From assembly GCA_041494885.1 (NCBI GenBank), contig JBGQBO010000028.1, positions 1 to 64,000 of the forward strand: 64,000 nt of DNA. The letters run 5' to 3'. The notes under the pieces were generated by a model. That model saw nothing but the letters and a program-made list of their open reading frames with translations, ran no database searches and was not told the DNA's origin. The stretch comes from JAIQFV01 sp041494885 (GTDB lineage: Bacteria; Acidobacteriota; Terriglobia; JAIQFV01). Made by a program: the position numbers and the translations under genes. Within the stretch, counting starts at the first letter, position 1. Each line of letters starts with the position of its first letter. This document shows positions 26,416-36,717 of the stretch, one piece after another.

Positions 26416-27351
26416 TTACCTGGGTGACAGCAAGGGATTCCACTTACCGTCCACGTTAAAGCTGCCTCGTGCAGGGCCGCTCTCTTCTCCTCCACGCTCC
26501 TGCACACGCTTGGCGTCGACGTGAGAGTCTACACTCATGCTGGCCGTTGCTCCTCCAAACGCGCCTCTCCTCGCAATCACGGCTGTCGCGATGGCCGCAT
26601 CACTTCCCGTGGATCCGGTGACAATGAGATTCCCCACAAACCCTGTGGCGCTGCTGAGCGTGTTGGGACAAAGTTCGCTCACCATTTGGGCAACGTGGGC
26701 GAAGGGCGGGAACGAAATGGGGCCGGAGCATCGCAGGACACCTGCTTTATCGAACAACTGGGCTTGCATCGTCACGCTGGAATTATAAGGATTGACCAGG
26801 GCATATCCAGTGTCCTCGCCTCTCGGGGCATCGCGAAGCACGGGGATGGAAAGTTGACTGTAGATTCGCGTGGGGGAGACGCCGACCGTGAACAGCGGCG
26901 TTCCGGTGAACTGATTCCCAGAGTAGTAGGTCCAGCTCAGGTATCCGCCCAGATCGTGGGTGTTTGTCACTTCGGTCACTCTCAGCCAGCCGGTCTCGAG
27001 AGATCCCACGCCATCGGTGTCCAGTTTGCAACTGGAGTGAGGAGGGACCTGAAAATTGAGGGTGGACGTCGTCGCTCCCGTCACAAAACAATCGGTAAAA
27101 TACTGGGTTCTTAACGCATTCATCGGAATGTTGTGATCAAAATCTTCGAGTTGCACCTCCGACGTCCTGTCTTCGGGATTGGAGACGACCAGCGTCGTGA
27201 CGTATGTGGAATTTCCGGAAACTCCGTTGGCCACCTGAGCATAACGAAGGCGCCAGTTGTATTCGGTTTGTCCCATCACAGGCAGGGCAACGAGAAATAC
27301 CAGGATCGTCATGATCCCGAGGGCAAGGAATAACGATGCGCGCGATTTCAT
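26416..27351 (-). CDS. Secreted protein of unknown function
   Basis: A 311-residue exported protein: signal peptide LFLALGIMTILVFLVALPVMG, then beta-rich repeats (YRWRLR-like start NWRLRYAQVANG, STYVTTLVVSNPEDRTSEV, TGYALVNPYNSSVTMQAQLF). The pattern of short strands around VSNP and VNPYN suggests two immunoglobulin-like or jelly-roll units that handle extracellular surfaces; proteins of this look are frequent and unnamed in Acidobacteria. Two cysteines (FTDCFV, SSCKL) could form a disulfide. The start is supported by GGAGG seven bases upstream. Divergent to the HEAT-repeat gene at 27713. No enzymatic motif. Confidence 0.65.
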   Translation of the reverse strand: MKSRASLFLALGIMTILVFLVALPVMGQTEYNWRLRYAQVANGVSGNSTYVTTLVVSNPEDRTSEVQLEDFDHNIPMNALRTQYFTDCFVTGATTSTLNFQVPPHSSCKLDTDGVGSLETGWLRVTEVTNTHDLGGYLSWTYYSGNQFTGTPLFTVGVSPTRIYSQLSIPVLRDAPRGEDTGYALVNPYNSSVTMQAQLFDKAGVLRCSGPISFPPFAHVAQMVSELCPNTLSSATGFVGNLIVTGSTGSDAAIATAVIARRGAFGGATASMSVDSHVDAKRVQERGGEESGPARGSFNVDGKWNPLLSPR

Positions 27352-27712
27352 TTAAGGCCTCCATTGCGGGGGTTGAGGATTCGACCTGGTTTACAGCCAT
27401 TTGACAACAAGCCATAGCCCCAAGATTCGGGGGTCGAACCGATGAGTTTATCTTTGTCCGTTCGGTCAGAGCCTAGCGGCGGATGCCTCTCCCGAACCCT
27501 TGAATTCTGAGGTTGTCGTGTTACAAAATTTTGTCGTGATGAAACGCGTCTGTGCAAAAGCGAACCCTGAGAACCCAGAGCCGGATGCAGCGAGTCTCGC
27601 TTTTCAATATCCGGGCCAGATAACACTTTGCCGTCCGGTAGCGTCTTTGAACGGGTAAGAAACTGACCAGCAAGTTTCAACTTAATCCCTTTGGAGAGGT
27701 CAAGAGCAAACC
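27352..27712. other. Divergent intergenic region
   Basis: A 361-base region between two divergent secreted-protein genes, so it should hold both promoters. I found no promoter pair with good spacing and no notable repeat. Confidence 0.4.
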
Positions 27713-29752
27713 ATGAGAGCGAAACTGTGTACATCGAATAAGCTTGTGCGCCGGGTTGTTGGGGCCTGTCTTCTCCTTCTGTTTCCAGTCGGCCTGGCTC
27801 CCGCCTATACGCATCCTGAGTGGTACCGTGGCCTCGATCTCGAGCCGGCCCTGGGCGAAGCGAGCCTGGTGTTGGTCGGGCGTGTGGTGGAGGTGCGTGA
27901 AACAAGAATTGTGATGGGAGGAAAGGGCGAGCGCTCTCTGCTGCAATTCCGATTCGCTCCGGTGCAGGTACTCAAGGGCGTGTTTTCGAGGGAATCTCTA
28001 TCGCTCACGAGCGATGACCTCGGTGTTCAGCGCTTTGGCGAATCCTCCTCTCTAGAACGGGGGCAGTTGCGGCTGTTGATGTTGGGCCGGTCGATGCAGG
28101 GGTATGCGGTCCTTCATCAGTCTTTCAGCTTGGAGCAGGCGATCCCGCCGCTTCAGGATGAAAGGGACGGGTTCCTGGAAACGGTCAAGGTCTTGCTTGC
28201 CGTCAACGCCAATCCAGAGCGTCCCAGGAAGGTCGCGTTGCTGCTCGAAGGATTACGGGCTGAAAAAGGTCCCCCGGCCATCCCCCTGCTGGGGGCCTTG
28301 GGGCGCCGTTCTTTGCTCGCCGCGCAGACTCCTGGGGTCTTAGAAGCCGTAGGGCCTCATCTGGGCGACCTCTCAGCTGCCGTGCGTGAGCAAGCGGCAA
28401 AGACGCTACAGGATCTCCTTGAGTCGGACTACCTCGATCAGCCAGGACTTCGCGACGGGGCCGCGAACCTGCTTGCATCATCGCTCGAGAAGGCCGATTC
28501 CAACACCGCGGCTCGCGTGGCAGCGTTCAGGGCATTCGGCGCCGTCGGCCCCAGGATAATGGACAACAAAGTGGCCCGGGCTCCGCTGGAGCTTGACCGC
28601 CCTCTCACATTTGCCGAGGAAGGGGCCCGGCTTCATGCCATTGGCCGTCTCGAAATGGGAGGTCAGAAAGGAGCGGTGCTGGGCCGGCTCAAGCAATTAC
28701 CCCTGGATTCACCGACCTCAATCCAGGAGGGAGCAGAATGGGCACTGGCGCGATTAAGCCCCTTGGAGGGCGTCCCCGAAATTGTGTCGCGAGTCAGGAG
28801 TGAATACGACTCGGGGCTCCCCTTTGTCACTGACATCAGGGTGCTGGGTGACCTTCCGCGTGCCGACGCCACGCCGGCGCTGCTTGAGATTTCTAAACTC
28901 CCCATGGATCACGCGGAGCGTCATGAGTTTGCTTCGGCCTGTGGAAAGGTCGCCGACAACCGGCTCGTCCCGCCGCTGGCGGCCTTGCTCGTCCCGGATC
29001 AGTGGGACATCTGGTGGCAGGCGACCGAAGCGCTGACCCGAATCGATACTGACGATGCCGCGAAGGTGTTTGCCCCGCATCTCCGTGAAGAACTCAACCT
29101 CCTCCGTAAATTGGAGATGGCCGAGTTTCTGGGACGGCATGGAATCCGCGATGGGTATCCCTATGCGATCGAGCACATGTCCGAGCCCGATCTGCGGGAG
29201 CAGGCCATTTCGGCGCTGGCCGCGATTCACGATCCCCGCGCCCTCGTGGACCTACGCAAGATCCTCGAAACCAGCAACGACATTCTCTGGAACAGTGCAG
29301 CGGTGCGTGCCTTGGGAAGGCTTGATGCGGTTGAGCTGGCCCCCCAATTCCTGGAAATGGCGCGAAACCCCAGGAGCCCGCTCGCCGCTTCGGCACTCAT
29401 TGCCCTCGGTGACCTTCATGATGCCCGCTCCCTCGACCTCGTCCGCGCAGGGCTGGGATCGCGCAACACCGAGCTGTCGACGGCCAGCGCTCGCGCCGCA
29501 GGCAATCTTGTGGCACTGCCCGGTGTGAATGCAGATGACATCCGGAACCTGCTGGCTTCATTGCTCGTCGATCCTGGCGCCCCGCAGGATGCCAGGTCTG
29601 CGGCCCTCAAATCGCTTGTGGCGTTAAATGACGGGCGTCTCGACATCGCCCTGATTCAGACAGTCCGCGACGGCGGACTTGAGGGAAGTGACCTCCTCGA
29701 CAAAATCGAAAAGTTGCTGCGGGAGCGAAAGGTAAAAATGAAACTGCAGTAA
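27713..29752 (+). CDS. Secreted HEAT-repeat protein
   Basis: A 679-residue protein with signal peptide (VGACLLLLFPVGLAPAYT). Residues about 40-150 form a strand-rich N-domain (ASLVLVGRVVEVRETRIVM, FRFAPVQVLKGVF, LLMLGRSMQGYAVL). The remainder is a run of helical pairs typical of HEAT/PBS lyase-like repeats, e.g. VREQAAKTLQDLLES, TAARVAAFRAFGAVGP, LREQAISALAAIHDPRALVD, LAASALIALGDLHDARSLD and DARSAALKSLVALNDGRLD. The lysine-rich end LRERKVKMKLQ is basic. HEAT solenoids act as binding scaffolds; no partner can be named. The ribosome site is poor (GGAGAGG lies about 12 bases upstream). Confidence 0.8.
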   Translation: MRAKLCTSNKLVRRVVGACLLLLFPVGLAPAYTHPEWYRGLDLEPALGEASLVLVGRVVEVRETRIVMGGKGERSLLQFRFAPVQVLKGVFSRESLSLTSDDLGVQRFGESSSLERGQLRLLMLGRSMQGYAVLHQSFSLEQAIPPLQDERDGFLETVKVLLAVNANPERPRKVALLLEGLRAEKGPPAIPLLGALGRRSLLAAQTPGVLEAVGPHLGDLSAAVREQAAKTLQDLLESDYLDQPGLRDGAANLLASSLEKADSNTAARVAAFRAFGAVGPRIMDNKVARAPLELDRPLTFAEEGARLHAIGRLEMGGQKGAVLGRLKQLPLDSPTSIQEGAEWALARLSPLEGVPEIVSRVRSEYDSGLPFVTDIRVLGDLPRADATPALLEISKLPMDHAERHEFASACGKVADNRLVPPLAALLVPDQWDIWWQATEALTRIDTDDAAKVFAPHLREELNLLRKLEMAEFLGRHGIRDGYPYAIEHMSEPDLREQAISALAAIHDPRALVDLRKILETSNDILWNSAAVRALGRLDAVELAPQFLEMARNPRSPLAASALIALGDLHDARSLDLVRAGLGSRNTELSTASARAAGNLVALPGVNADDIRNLLASLLVDPGAPQDARSAALKSLVALNDGRLDIALIQTVRDGGLEGSDLLDKIEKLLRERKVKMKLQ

Positions 29753-30215
29753 AGGAGGATGGTTCGACCCAGCTTTACGGGCTCTTCCATTGGCCCCGGA
29801 CGACGCGGTCCACGTTCCGTCCATTCTCTCTGCCCGGCAAGGGGTCGCGTATTCGGACTATTCTTTCCCCGCTCGATCGGGACAACCTTCCCGAGAAAAC
29901 CCGTTTTCCTGGGAACAAATAAGCATCCCGACCCTTGCTCTGGAGTGGTTGCCTGCCCTGCATCACTTCTCCCAGCCCATTCGGTTGCCACCCTCCCACA
30001 AGTGCAACGTTGACGCGATATGAAGACAAAAACTCCTTGCACCGCCTAAGCGGGTTGTTATAGGCTCCCGCTCGGATTGCAAGGTTCTCGACGCGCGGAT
30101 TGATTCATCGGCCTGCGTTCGCAGCTCATTGGGGGGGTCCGAGATGAACTTCAATCCATAGATTCCGATCCAGTCTTTTTCCTTTTCTCCAAGACCTTTA
30201 ATGCGGGGTGGCAGG
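29753..30215. other. Intergenic region upstream of a TonB receptor
   Basis: A 463-base gap between two plus-strand genes. Several short frames exist on both strands, but none has protein-like character. I see no clear hairpin or promoter. Confidence 0.35.
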
Positions 30216-33200
30216 ATGGCACGACAAGAAGCGTCTACCAGGTTTGCAAACCAAGGTTTGTTACTCCTGGCAGGGTCCTTGATTCTATTGGTTTCGGGGG
30301 CGGCACTTTTGGCCCAGGAACCAACGGCGGCAATCACGGGAACCGTTTTGGATTCATCCGGCGCTGCCGTCCCCAGGGCGGCGGTGACCCTGACGGCAGT
30401 GGAGACTGGTAAGACGCGCACCCTGGTTACCGACGATGGGGGAAAGTACTCGGCCCCGTCGATTCCTGTGGGCCGGTATGAGGTTAAGGTCGAGAAGGCT
30501 GGGTTCAAGACCTACCTGAGGACAGGAATTACCCTGGTGGTGGCAAATCAAGTGGTCGTGAATGTACTGCTCGTAGTGGGTGATGTGCAACAGACGATGT
30601 CCGTGACAGGAGAAGCGCCTCTCGTTAACATAACGACGGTTTCGATGACTGGGCTCGTAGGTGAACAACAGGTTAAGGACCTGCCTCTCAACGGCCGCAG
30701 CTTCGATCAGCTCTTGACCCTCAACACGGGTACGAGCAATTACACCTATAACTATCACTCTGGCGCTCAAGGCGATGCCTTCTCTGTTTCGGGGAGGCGG
30801 CCCGAAGAGAATCGTTTCTTGATGAACGGGGTTGACTATGTCGGAACAGACGACAGCGGGCAAGTCATTTTGCCAAACGGCGCCAGCGGACTTTTGCTGG
30901 GGGTGGACGCCGTGCTGGAGTTCAATGTGCTTCAGGACTCGTATGGAGCTCAGTATGGGAAACGGGCCGGGGGTCAGGTCAGCATCGTAACTTCTTCAGG
31001 GACTAACCAGGTTCATGGGGATGTTTTCGAGTTTCTGCGCAACAGCGCCCTGGATGCTCGCAACTTCTTTGATCGCTCCAATGGGCCATCCCCCTTGAAG
31101 CGGAATCAATTTGGAGGGGCCCTGGGAGGACCGATCAAAAAGAACAAACTCTTTCTGTTCGGAAACTACGAAGGCTTTCGTCAACGACTGGGCGTCAGCA
31201 ACGTCGCCGTGGTGCCGGATGCCAATGCACGTCAAGGGCTCTTGCCGACCGGGCCGGGCGGCGCCCCGGCGCCGGTAGTTGGCTTGCAACCCAGAATGCT
31301 GCCGTTTTTCTCTTATTGGCCGGCTCCGAACGGTCCGGCGCTGGGCGGCGGACTGGCGTTGAATTTCAGCAATCCCCTCCAGAAGGTTCGGGAGGATTTT
31401 GGTTTGACAAAGTTCGACTACACGATTTCCACTAAGGATTCGCTCTCGGCCAGCTACACTATCGACGATGGCGAGAATGATACGCCGCAGGCGGACCCTG
31501 TTTTTTTCACAACAACGATCCAACGTAATCAATTGCTGAGCGTGCAGGAGACACACCTGTTTTCCCCCCGTCTGTTGAACACGGCGACATTCGGGTTCAC
31601 GCGGGCGTTCGCGCTTTCAGGGACTCCGACCACCGTCCCGATCCCCGAAGACTTGTGGCTGGTTAGCGGAACAGGTCCCGGTGCAATCAGTATCGGGGGC
31701 GGAGTCGTGAGCACCGTCGCAGCCGCTGTAACTTCGCCCGCCGGCACCCGCACGACGAGCAATGCACGTAATCTGTTTACGGTGTCCGACGATATCCACT
31801 TTACCAAGGGTGTCCATTCCTTGAGTGCGGGCGTTTGGATACAGCGTATCCAGCAGAATTTGAGCGGCGCCCATTTGTCATTGACCGGCTCGGTGAGTTA
31901 CCCCTCCTTGACGGCTTTTTTGCAGGACAAGCCGACGTCGTTTGTGGCGATACCGAATCCAACCCCGCTGGGCTACCGCTCGACAGAGGCAGCCTGGTAT
32001 ATCGAAGACGACATCAAACTCAGGCCCAATTTAACGGTCCGCGTCGGTTTGCGGGATGAGATGACGACCGGATGGAATGAAGTGTCGGGGCGGGCTGCTA
32101 ATTACCTCTTCGATGCGCATGGGGTGATCCTGACGGACCCACTCGTCGGCCACTCCATCTTTACTCAGAACCATGCTGTCGCGCTCTGGCAGCCGCGCAT
32201 CGGCATTGCTTGGGACCCGACGGGCAGCGGAAAGTGGTCGATGCGCGCCGGTTTTGGAATTTACAACGATCTTCAGGATAGTTTGGCGCATCGAATCAGC
32301 GCCAACGCGCCGTTCAATGCGCGGCTGTCCATTCCCAACACCCCCATGCTGTCCATCATTCCGATTCCCGGGGGGACGCAACCGCCTCCCAGCTGCAATG
32401 CACAGCTTCAGGCGTCCAAGACGCCATGTTCGATCTTCGCCCCCGGTGGTGTCGATCCCGAGATGCACACCCCCACCGTTCAGGAATGGAACTTGACCCT
32501 TGAACGGGAGATCGCCCGCAATCTTAAATTCCTGATCGCTTACGTGGGCTCGCAAGCGTACCACACCTCGCTGAGCATCGATCGCAACGTCGCGCCACCG
32601 CAGGTATGCTCGAATCCGACAGGGTGCGCTAGCGGCGGAGTTGGAACGGCGGTGGCGACCGTGCCGCAGGGAACTTTGTATATGCCGCCTGGAACGCGTC
32701 CGAACCCCTTTGTGGCAAATACCTTCTCGTGGCTTTTTCAGGGGACCAGCAATTACCATGCACTGGCTCTCTCGGTTGTGAAGCGCGCCACGCATGGGCT
32801 GAACTTTAGAGTGAATTACACATTCTCGAAGGCCATGGACCTGAACTCCGCGATCAGCAATTCCAGCGGCCAGAATGAACCCCAATCCATTTTGAACCCG
32901 TTCAACTTTGCCCTCAACCGTGGAGTGGCGGCGTTCAGCCTGAAACACCAGTTCAATACGAATTTCACGTATGAACTGCCCATTGGACGGGGCCATTCCT
33001 TGGGCCGGGACGCCGGCGGCCTTGTAGGGAAACTGATTGGCGGTTGGCAGTGGAACGGGATTATTACGGCCCAGAGCGGATTTCCATTCACACCCCAGGT
33101 GGGTGCGAATGTTTCGGGCACGGGCGATACCTTCAATCCTGATGTGCCGAATTGGAATCCCGGCTTTGCCGGGCCGGTGATCCTGGGCACGCCGGATCTC

Positions 33201-33503
33201 TGGTTCGATCCTCATGCCTTCACGCGGCCGGCTCCCGGAACCTTCGGCAATGTGGCGCGTGGGTCCCTGATAGGTCCGAGCCTGTTCACATTTGACACCT
33301 CTCTGTTCAAGGAGTTCAGCATGAACGAGAAGGTGACTCTGCAGTTTCGGGTGGAGACTTTCAATCTCTTGAACCGCGCCAACTTTGGGATTCCGAGTCA
33401 GGTGGTCTTCTCGGGCACAAACATCGCCAACTCCGCAGGGGTGATCACCTCCACCGCGACGACTTCCCGCCAGATGCAGTTGGCCCTGAAGGTCATCTTC
33501 TAG
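30216..33503 (+). CDS. TonB-dependent receptor with carboxypeptidase-like N-domain
   Basis: A second Oar-like outer-membrane receptor, about 1095 residues. Order: signal peptide (LLLLAGSLILLVSGAALLAQ), carboxypeptidase-regulatory-like domain (AAITGTVLDSSGAAVPRAAV, SIPVGRYEVKVEKAGFKTY), plug with VKDLPLNGRSFDQLLTL and the acidobacterial-type FSVSGRRPEENRFLMNGVDY and GKRAGGQVSIVTSSGTNQVHG, then the barrel (for example LSAGVWIQRIQQNLSG, FRVNYTFSKAMDLNSA). The final strand MQLALKVIF ends in Phe. ATG 30216 and ATG 30201 are both possible starts; GGGGTGG before 30216 favours it slightly. It has no adjacent transport partner, so the ligand is unknown. Confidence 0.93.
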   Translation: MARQEASTRFANQGLLLLAGSLILLVSGAALLAQEPTAAITGTVLDSSGAAVPRAAVTLTAVETGKTRTLVTDDGGKYSAPSIPVGRYEVKVEKAGFKTYLRTGITLVVANQVVVNVLLVVGDVQQTMSVTGEAPLVNITTVSMTGLVGEQQVKDLPLNGRSFDQLLTLNTGTSNYTYNYHSGAQGDAFSVSGRRPEENRFLMNGVDYVGTDDSGQVILPNGASGLLLGVDAVLEFNVLQDSYGAQYGKRAGGQVSIVTSSGTNQVHGDVFEFLRNSALDARNFFDRSNGPSPLKRNQFGGALGGPIKKNKLFLFGNYEGFRQRLGVSNVAVVPDANARQGLLPTGPGGAPAPVVGLQPRMLPFFSYWPAPNGPALGGGLALNFSNPLQKVREDFGLTKFDYTISTKDSLSASYTIDDGENDTPQADPVFFTTTIQRNQLLSVQETHLFSPRLLNTATFGFTRAFALSGTPTTVPIPEDLWLVSGTGPGAISIGGGVVSTVAAAVTSPAGTRTTSNARNLFTVSDDIHFTKGVHSLSAGVWIQRIQQNLSGAHLSLTGSVSYPSLTAFLQDKPTSFVAIPNPTPLGYRSTEAAWYIEDDIKLRPNLTVRVGLRDEMTTGWNEVSGRAANYLFDAHGVILTDPLVGHSIFTQNHAVALWQPRIGIAWDPTGSGKWSMRAGFGIYNDLQDSLAHRISANAPFNARLSIPNTPMLSIIPIPGGTQPPPSCNAQLQASKTPCSIFAPGGVDPEMHTPTVQEWNLTLEREIARNLKFLIAYVGSQAYHTSLSIDRNVAPPQVCSNPTGCASGGVGTAVATVPQGTLYMPPGTRPNPFVANTFSWLFQGTSNYHALALSVVKRATHGLNFRVNYTFSKAMDLNSAISNSSGQNEPQSILNPFNFALNRGVAAFSLKHQFNTNFTYELPIGRGHSLGRDAGGLVGKLIGGWQWNGIITAQSGFPFTPQVGANVSGTGDTFNPDVPNWNPGFAGPVILGTPDLWFDPHAFTRPAPGTFGNVARGSLIGPSLFTFDTSLFKEFSMNEKVTLQFRVETFNLLNRANFGIPSQVVFSGTNIANSAGVITSTATTSRQMQLALKVIF

Positions 33504-33638
33504 AACTGTTCCCGTTTTTGAGTCCAATGAGCTCTCGTGTACCGAGCAGGTTCAATCCTCCGCGCCTTGCTTGTTCTTGGAATTCGGGTTGGGCGGATCA
33601 TTGCACTTGCTCTTCGGTTCAATCTCATCCGAGATCGT

Positions 33639-35048
33639 CTATTGCCAGCCCAGGGTTTCTCTGATCTCCCTGAGGCTGAAGGCCCTCAGAGCCAGCCCTG
33701 CAAACATATAAATCATAAACCCGCCCAGAATACGCACCGCCAGGCCAGCCTCTCGCCACCAATACAGGAAGACCGCCATGACCAGGCACGCCAGGATCGG
33801 CTTCCAGAGATGACCCATCAGGGGAAGGGAGGTCACTTTCCGGGTCACCCCGGAATAAGTCAGGAGCAGCAACATAAGCTCTGAAATCACCGTGGCCACC
33901 GCTGAGCCGACATAACTGTATCGGGGAATCAATAGACAATTGAGTGTTACATTCACGAGGACCGCAGCCATCGAGACCATGAGGTTGTAATGCTGCAGCC
34001 CGTGGGACAAGAGTGTGACTCGGTACAGAACGCGGCTCGAGGTCATCGGAACTATCCAAATCAAGATGGCGAGCGCGGTCGCGCCTTCGGAGAAACGGGA
34101 TCCGAAGATCACCCGGATGAGGGGGAGGGAGACCATCGCACCTCCGACCGCCAGGGGCAACGAGAGCAGCAGGATGTACTTCTGCGTTCTCTCCGAGATG
34201 TGCTGCAGCATGGAAGGATTTCCCTTGCAGCGGGAAACGGCCGGCAAAAGATTCCGGTTGTAGAGAAGCACGAAGGAAGAAAAGAAATTGATGATCTTGT
34301 ATGCCGCGCTGTACTGGCCGACGTCTGAAGCCGGCTTGAGAAATCCAAGGAGCACCATGTCGAAATTGATCATGATCAGGGTGAATACGCTCGAAAGCCC
34401 CATGGGTATGGAGTCTTTCAGGATTCCGGACCACGTGTGTAAACTGAAAGTAAAATGGACAGGCCCAAAGTTCCTTCGGAAATGAAGAATAAGATAGAGA
34501 GTTGAGACGATCTCTCCGGCGACCTGAAAGACCGGGATCCAGAGAAACTGGGCGGGTCGATTCAAGAAGAGCAGCACCAGGGCGGAGAAAACCAGCTGTC
34601 CTATGACGTTGGCGGCGGCCACGAATTTCATCTTTTCAAAGGCTTGGAAGACCCATTGCAAAGAAAACACCGAAGAAATGAGAGTCAACCCATAAAGCAG
34701 CATGAGGGTTTTGACGGGGATCGGTTTTGCGAGCAGAGAGACGGTGATGAGGAGTGCGGTCGTCGCAACGAGGCTTGAGACAAGCCGGAGGCCAAGAATG
34801 TTGGCGGTGTATACTGCAACCCGGGAACGGTCGCGGGCCAGCTCCTGGATGCCGTAGATATCGAGTCCCTGGCTGACGATCAGTCCGAAGTAGAGCGTAA
34901 AGGCGACGGCGAAAGCGAGATCGCCGAACAATTCAGTCCCTACCACCCGGGCAATATGCGCAAAGGCCCAAAACGCTAATGCCTTTGCGGCCAGATCGCC
35001 GGCTGCCAGAAACGAGAAATTAACCAGAAAGCTTCGGGCTTGCCCCAT
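33639..35048 (-). CDS. Polysaccharide flippase (Wzx/MOP superfamily)
   Basis: A polytopic membrane protein with 12-14 hydrophobic helices (FLVNFSFLAAGDLAAKALAF, LVSSLVATTALLITVSLL, LILSL-like TQKYILLLSLPLAVGGAMV, PILACLVMAVFLYWW). It fits the family that flips lipid-linked oligosaccharides across the inner membrane: Asn/Gln-rich loops, the helix-1 pattern GDLAAKALAFWAFAHIARVVG and YSAAYKIINFFSSFVLLYNRNLLPAVSR in the middle. The start is taken at ATG 35048 (MGQARSFLVNF); the frame extends to a GTG at 35198, which would overlap the upstream gene by 62 bases. Transcribed behind the PaaK-like gene, it suggests a small surface-glycan locus. Confidence 0.85.
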   Translation of the reverse strand: MGQARSFLVNFSFLAAGDLAAKALAFWAFAHIARVVGTELFGDLAFAVAFTLYFGLIVSQGLDIYGIQELARDRSRVAVYTANILGLRLVSSLVATTALLITVSLLAKPIPVKTLMLLYGLTLISSVFSLQWVFQAFEKMKFVAAANVIGQLVFSALVLLFLNRPAQFLWIPVFQVAGEIVSTLYLILHFRRNFGPVHFTFSLHTWSGILKDSIPMGLSSVFTLIMINFDMVLLGFLKPASDVGQYSAAYKIINFFSSFVLLYNRNLLPAVSRCKGNPSMLQHISERTQKYILLLSLPLAVGGAMVSLPLIRVIFGSRFSEGATALAILIWIVPMTSSRVLYRVTLLSHGLQHYNLMVSMAAVLVNVTLNCLLIPRYSYVGSAVATVISELMLLLLTYSGVTRKVTSLPLMGHLWKPILACLVMAVFLYWWREAGLAVRILGGFMIYMFAGLALRAFSLREIRETLGWQ

Positions 35049-35136
35049 GCTGTTTGTCTTTAATTCAATGTCCGCCGCTCGACTTCTTGTGATCTCGATC
35101 GGGTTCCCGTTGCAATTGTCGCTTCTCGAAGAGCCC

Positions 35137-36717
35137 TCATTGTTTTCGGAGGATGTGAAGGGGAAGAATTTTGGCTGCGCCGGAGGCGAACGGTTCACGA
35201 CGAATCACTCGTAGCGTTCGCCCGTCCCGCCACCTCTCCGCCATCATGTTCTTCAGTACAGGATTTGACCCCAGCCGATCCAGGATGGTCAGGATCAGCC
35301 GACTCTCATCGAGCTGACCAACCCTGGGGCTGACGACGATGTTGACCCTTGGCAGGCCCCCCTCCTCCTCTTCAAGGAATTGGTAATCAGTGGGGTTACC
35401 ACCGAAGCGGGCCGGGAGTATGTCCTCGAGCAGCGAGATCAACTCACTTCCGACAAACGTCATCCCTTCACTGGTGAGCTTGTCGTAGCTACGGATGTTC
35501 TCGATGTGCTGTTCGAAGCCCAGATCCTCCCAGAGACAACCACACCTTCTTCTCTCAACCTTACCATAATCATCGCTCTCCACGTTGAGCAGAAGTTTTG
35601 GGCAACTGGGTAGAAGAGTCGTATAGAGGAGTGCGTCAATGCGTGTGGTTGAGTTCATCAACTGTTTCTCGCGTTGGATCACGGCCAGTTTGTCCGTTAG
35701 GAGATGGACCTCATCGAGCGCTGCCGGGTTGCCGCAGGCCATTCCGATGTTGCCGATTTCTCCCATGGAGTATTGGGCAGCAGCTCTGCATCCAGTCTCC
35801 ATCACGATCTTTGCTTTGGCTGGGGTATAGGGCTCTGAGTTGAACCGGAAAAACGTACCCGAGATGTCAAGGCTTCGTTCTCGCGCGGCAAGGCATACAC
35901 GGACCCCTGAACTCGGATTGGTATGGAGTTCTGCGGGGCTCCCCGCTTTTCTTTTTTCAGCGAGCCAGAGGGCGACCTTATGGGCCTCTTCCAGCGGTGT
36001 GTATTCTGGGATCGGTAAAGGCCTTCCAAACAACCGGCTGCCATAGAGGGCATACTTCGTGAAAATGAAGTACTTGAATGTCTCAGGGCGAGCGGCCAGC
36101 CGGCTGAGCGAAAACCACCTTTCGACTCGCTGATCGATCTTGGCGGAGCGGAGCAGGTGCTTCAAGCCGCTCACCACAGGGGGAACCCCATACCAGATTG
36201 CCACCGGCCTGCCCGCGAGCCCCAGGCATTCAATCGATAGGGAATGGTATGCGGCCTCGTGGGTCAAAAGGTCGAAATCGACGATGATCCTCGTGCCAAC
36301 ACTGCGAGAGCCTCCCGTTCGGAGTTCATAGTCTCGTGCCAACAGAGGATTATGAAAGTCCTCGGGTCGGACCCGGAACTCCAGCCCGGAGCGACGCACT
36401 GGCTGGCGCCCCTTGAACTCTTCGAACGTTACGTAGACCCCGGCGTCATAAAGCTTGTCCAGCGTGGATTCCACTCCATCGCGACGGACAAGGGCAGCGA
36501 TGGTGGTGAAGTCAATACCGGCATGTTTGAGGAGCTTGACATAAGGGCTGCGGGGATTGGCATAGATTCCCCGCTCAATCACCCTCAGAAAGGACTCGCT
36601 CCGGTCTTGCAGTTGTCCCACAATTTTCTGGCGACACTCCTCCGGGGAAAGGGGGTGTCGCAGGTATCTCCGAAGACCCGAGAAGTACCTGAAGAACATC
36701 TTTAAGTCATCGATCAT
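35137..36717 (-). CDS. PaaK/CapK-like adenylate-forming (acyl-CoA ligase family) protein
   Basis: A 526-residue protein related to phenylacetate-CoA ligase and to CapK-type proteins found in polysaccharide loci. Family features: RTGGSRSVGTRIIVDFDLL (the nucleotide-loop T-G-G-S-x-G-x region, altered), YSMGEIGNIGMACGNP (the Y-G-x-T-E adenylate motif, here Y-S-M-G-E) and VNIVVSPRVGQLDESRL in the C-terminal domain. Differences in these loops mean ligase activity is not certain. It is followed by the flippase gene 88 bases on, which supports a role in glycan modification or assembly. The ATG at 36717 has no clear ribosome site; ATG 36699 is an alternative. Confidence 0.65.
   Translation of the reverse strand: MIDDLKMFFRYFSGLRRYLRHPLSPEECRQKIVGQLQDRSESFLRVIERGIYANPRSPYVKLLKHAGIDFTTIAALVRRDGVESTLDKLYDAGVYVTFEEFKGRQPVRRSGLEFRVRPEDFHNPLLARDYELRTGGSRSVGTRIIVDFDLLTHEAAYHSLSIECLGLAGRPVAIWYGVPPVVSGLKHLLRSAKIDQRVERWFSLSRLAARPETFKYFIFTKYALYGSRLFGRPLPIPEYTPLEEAHKVALWLAEKRKAGSPAELHTNPSSGVRVCLAARERSLDISGTFFRFNSEPYTPAKAKIVMETGCRAAAQYSMGEIGNIGMACGNPAALDEVHLLTDKLAVIQREKQLMNSTTRIDALLYTTLLPSCPKLLLNVESDDYGKVERRRCGCLWEDLGFEQHIENIRSYDKLTSEGMTFVGSELISLLEDILPARFGGNPTDYQFLEEEEGGLPRVNIVVSPRVGQLDESRLILTILDRLGSNPVLKNMMAERWRDGRTLRVIRREPFASGAAKILPLHILRKQ

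Noticed and set aside
27430..27460. A tRNA T-arm-like GGGTCGAACC
   Set aside because: No matching acceptor, D-arm or anticodon stem can be folded around it.
32031..33527. A 498-codon minus-strand frame
   Set aside because: Antisense to the TonB receptor barrel; no domain features.
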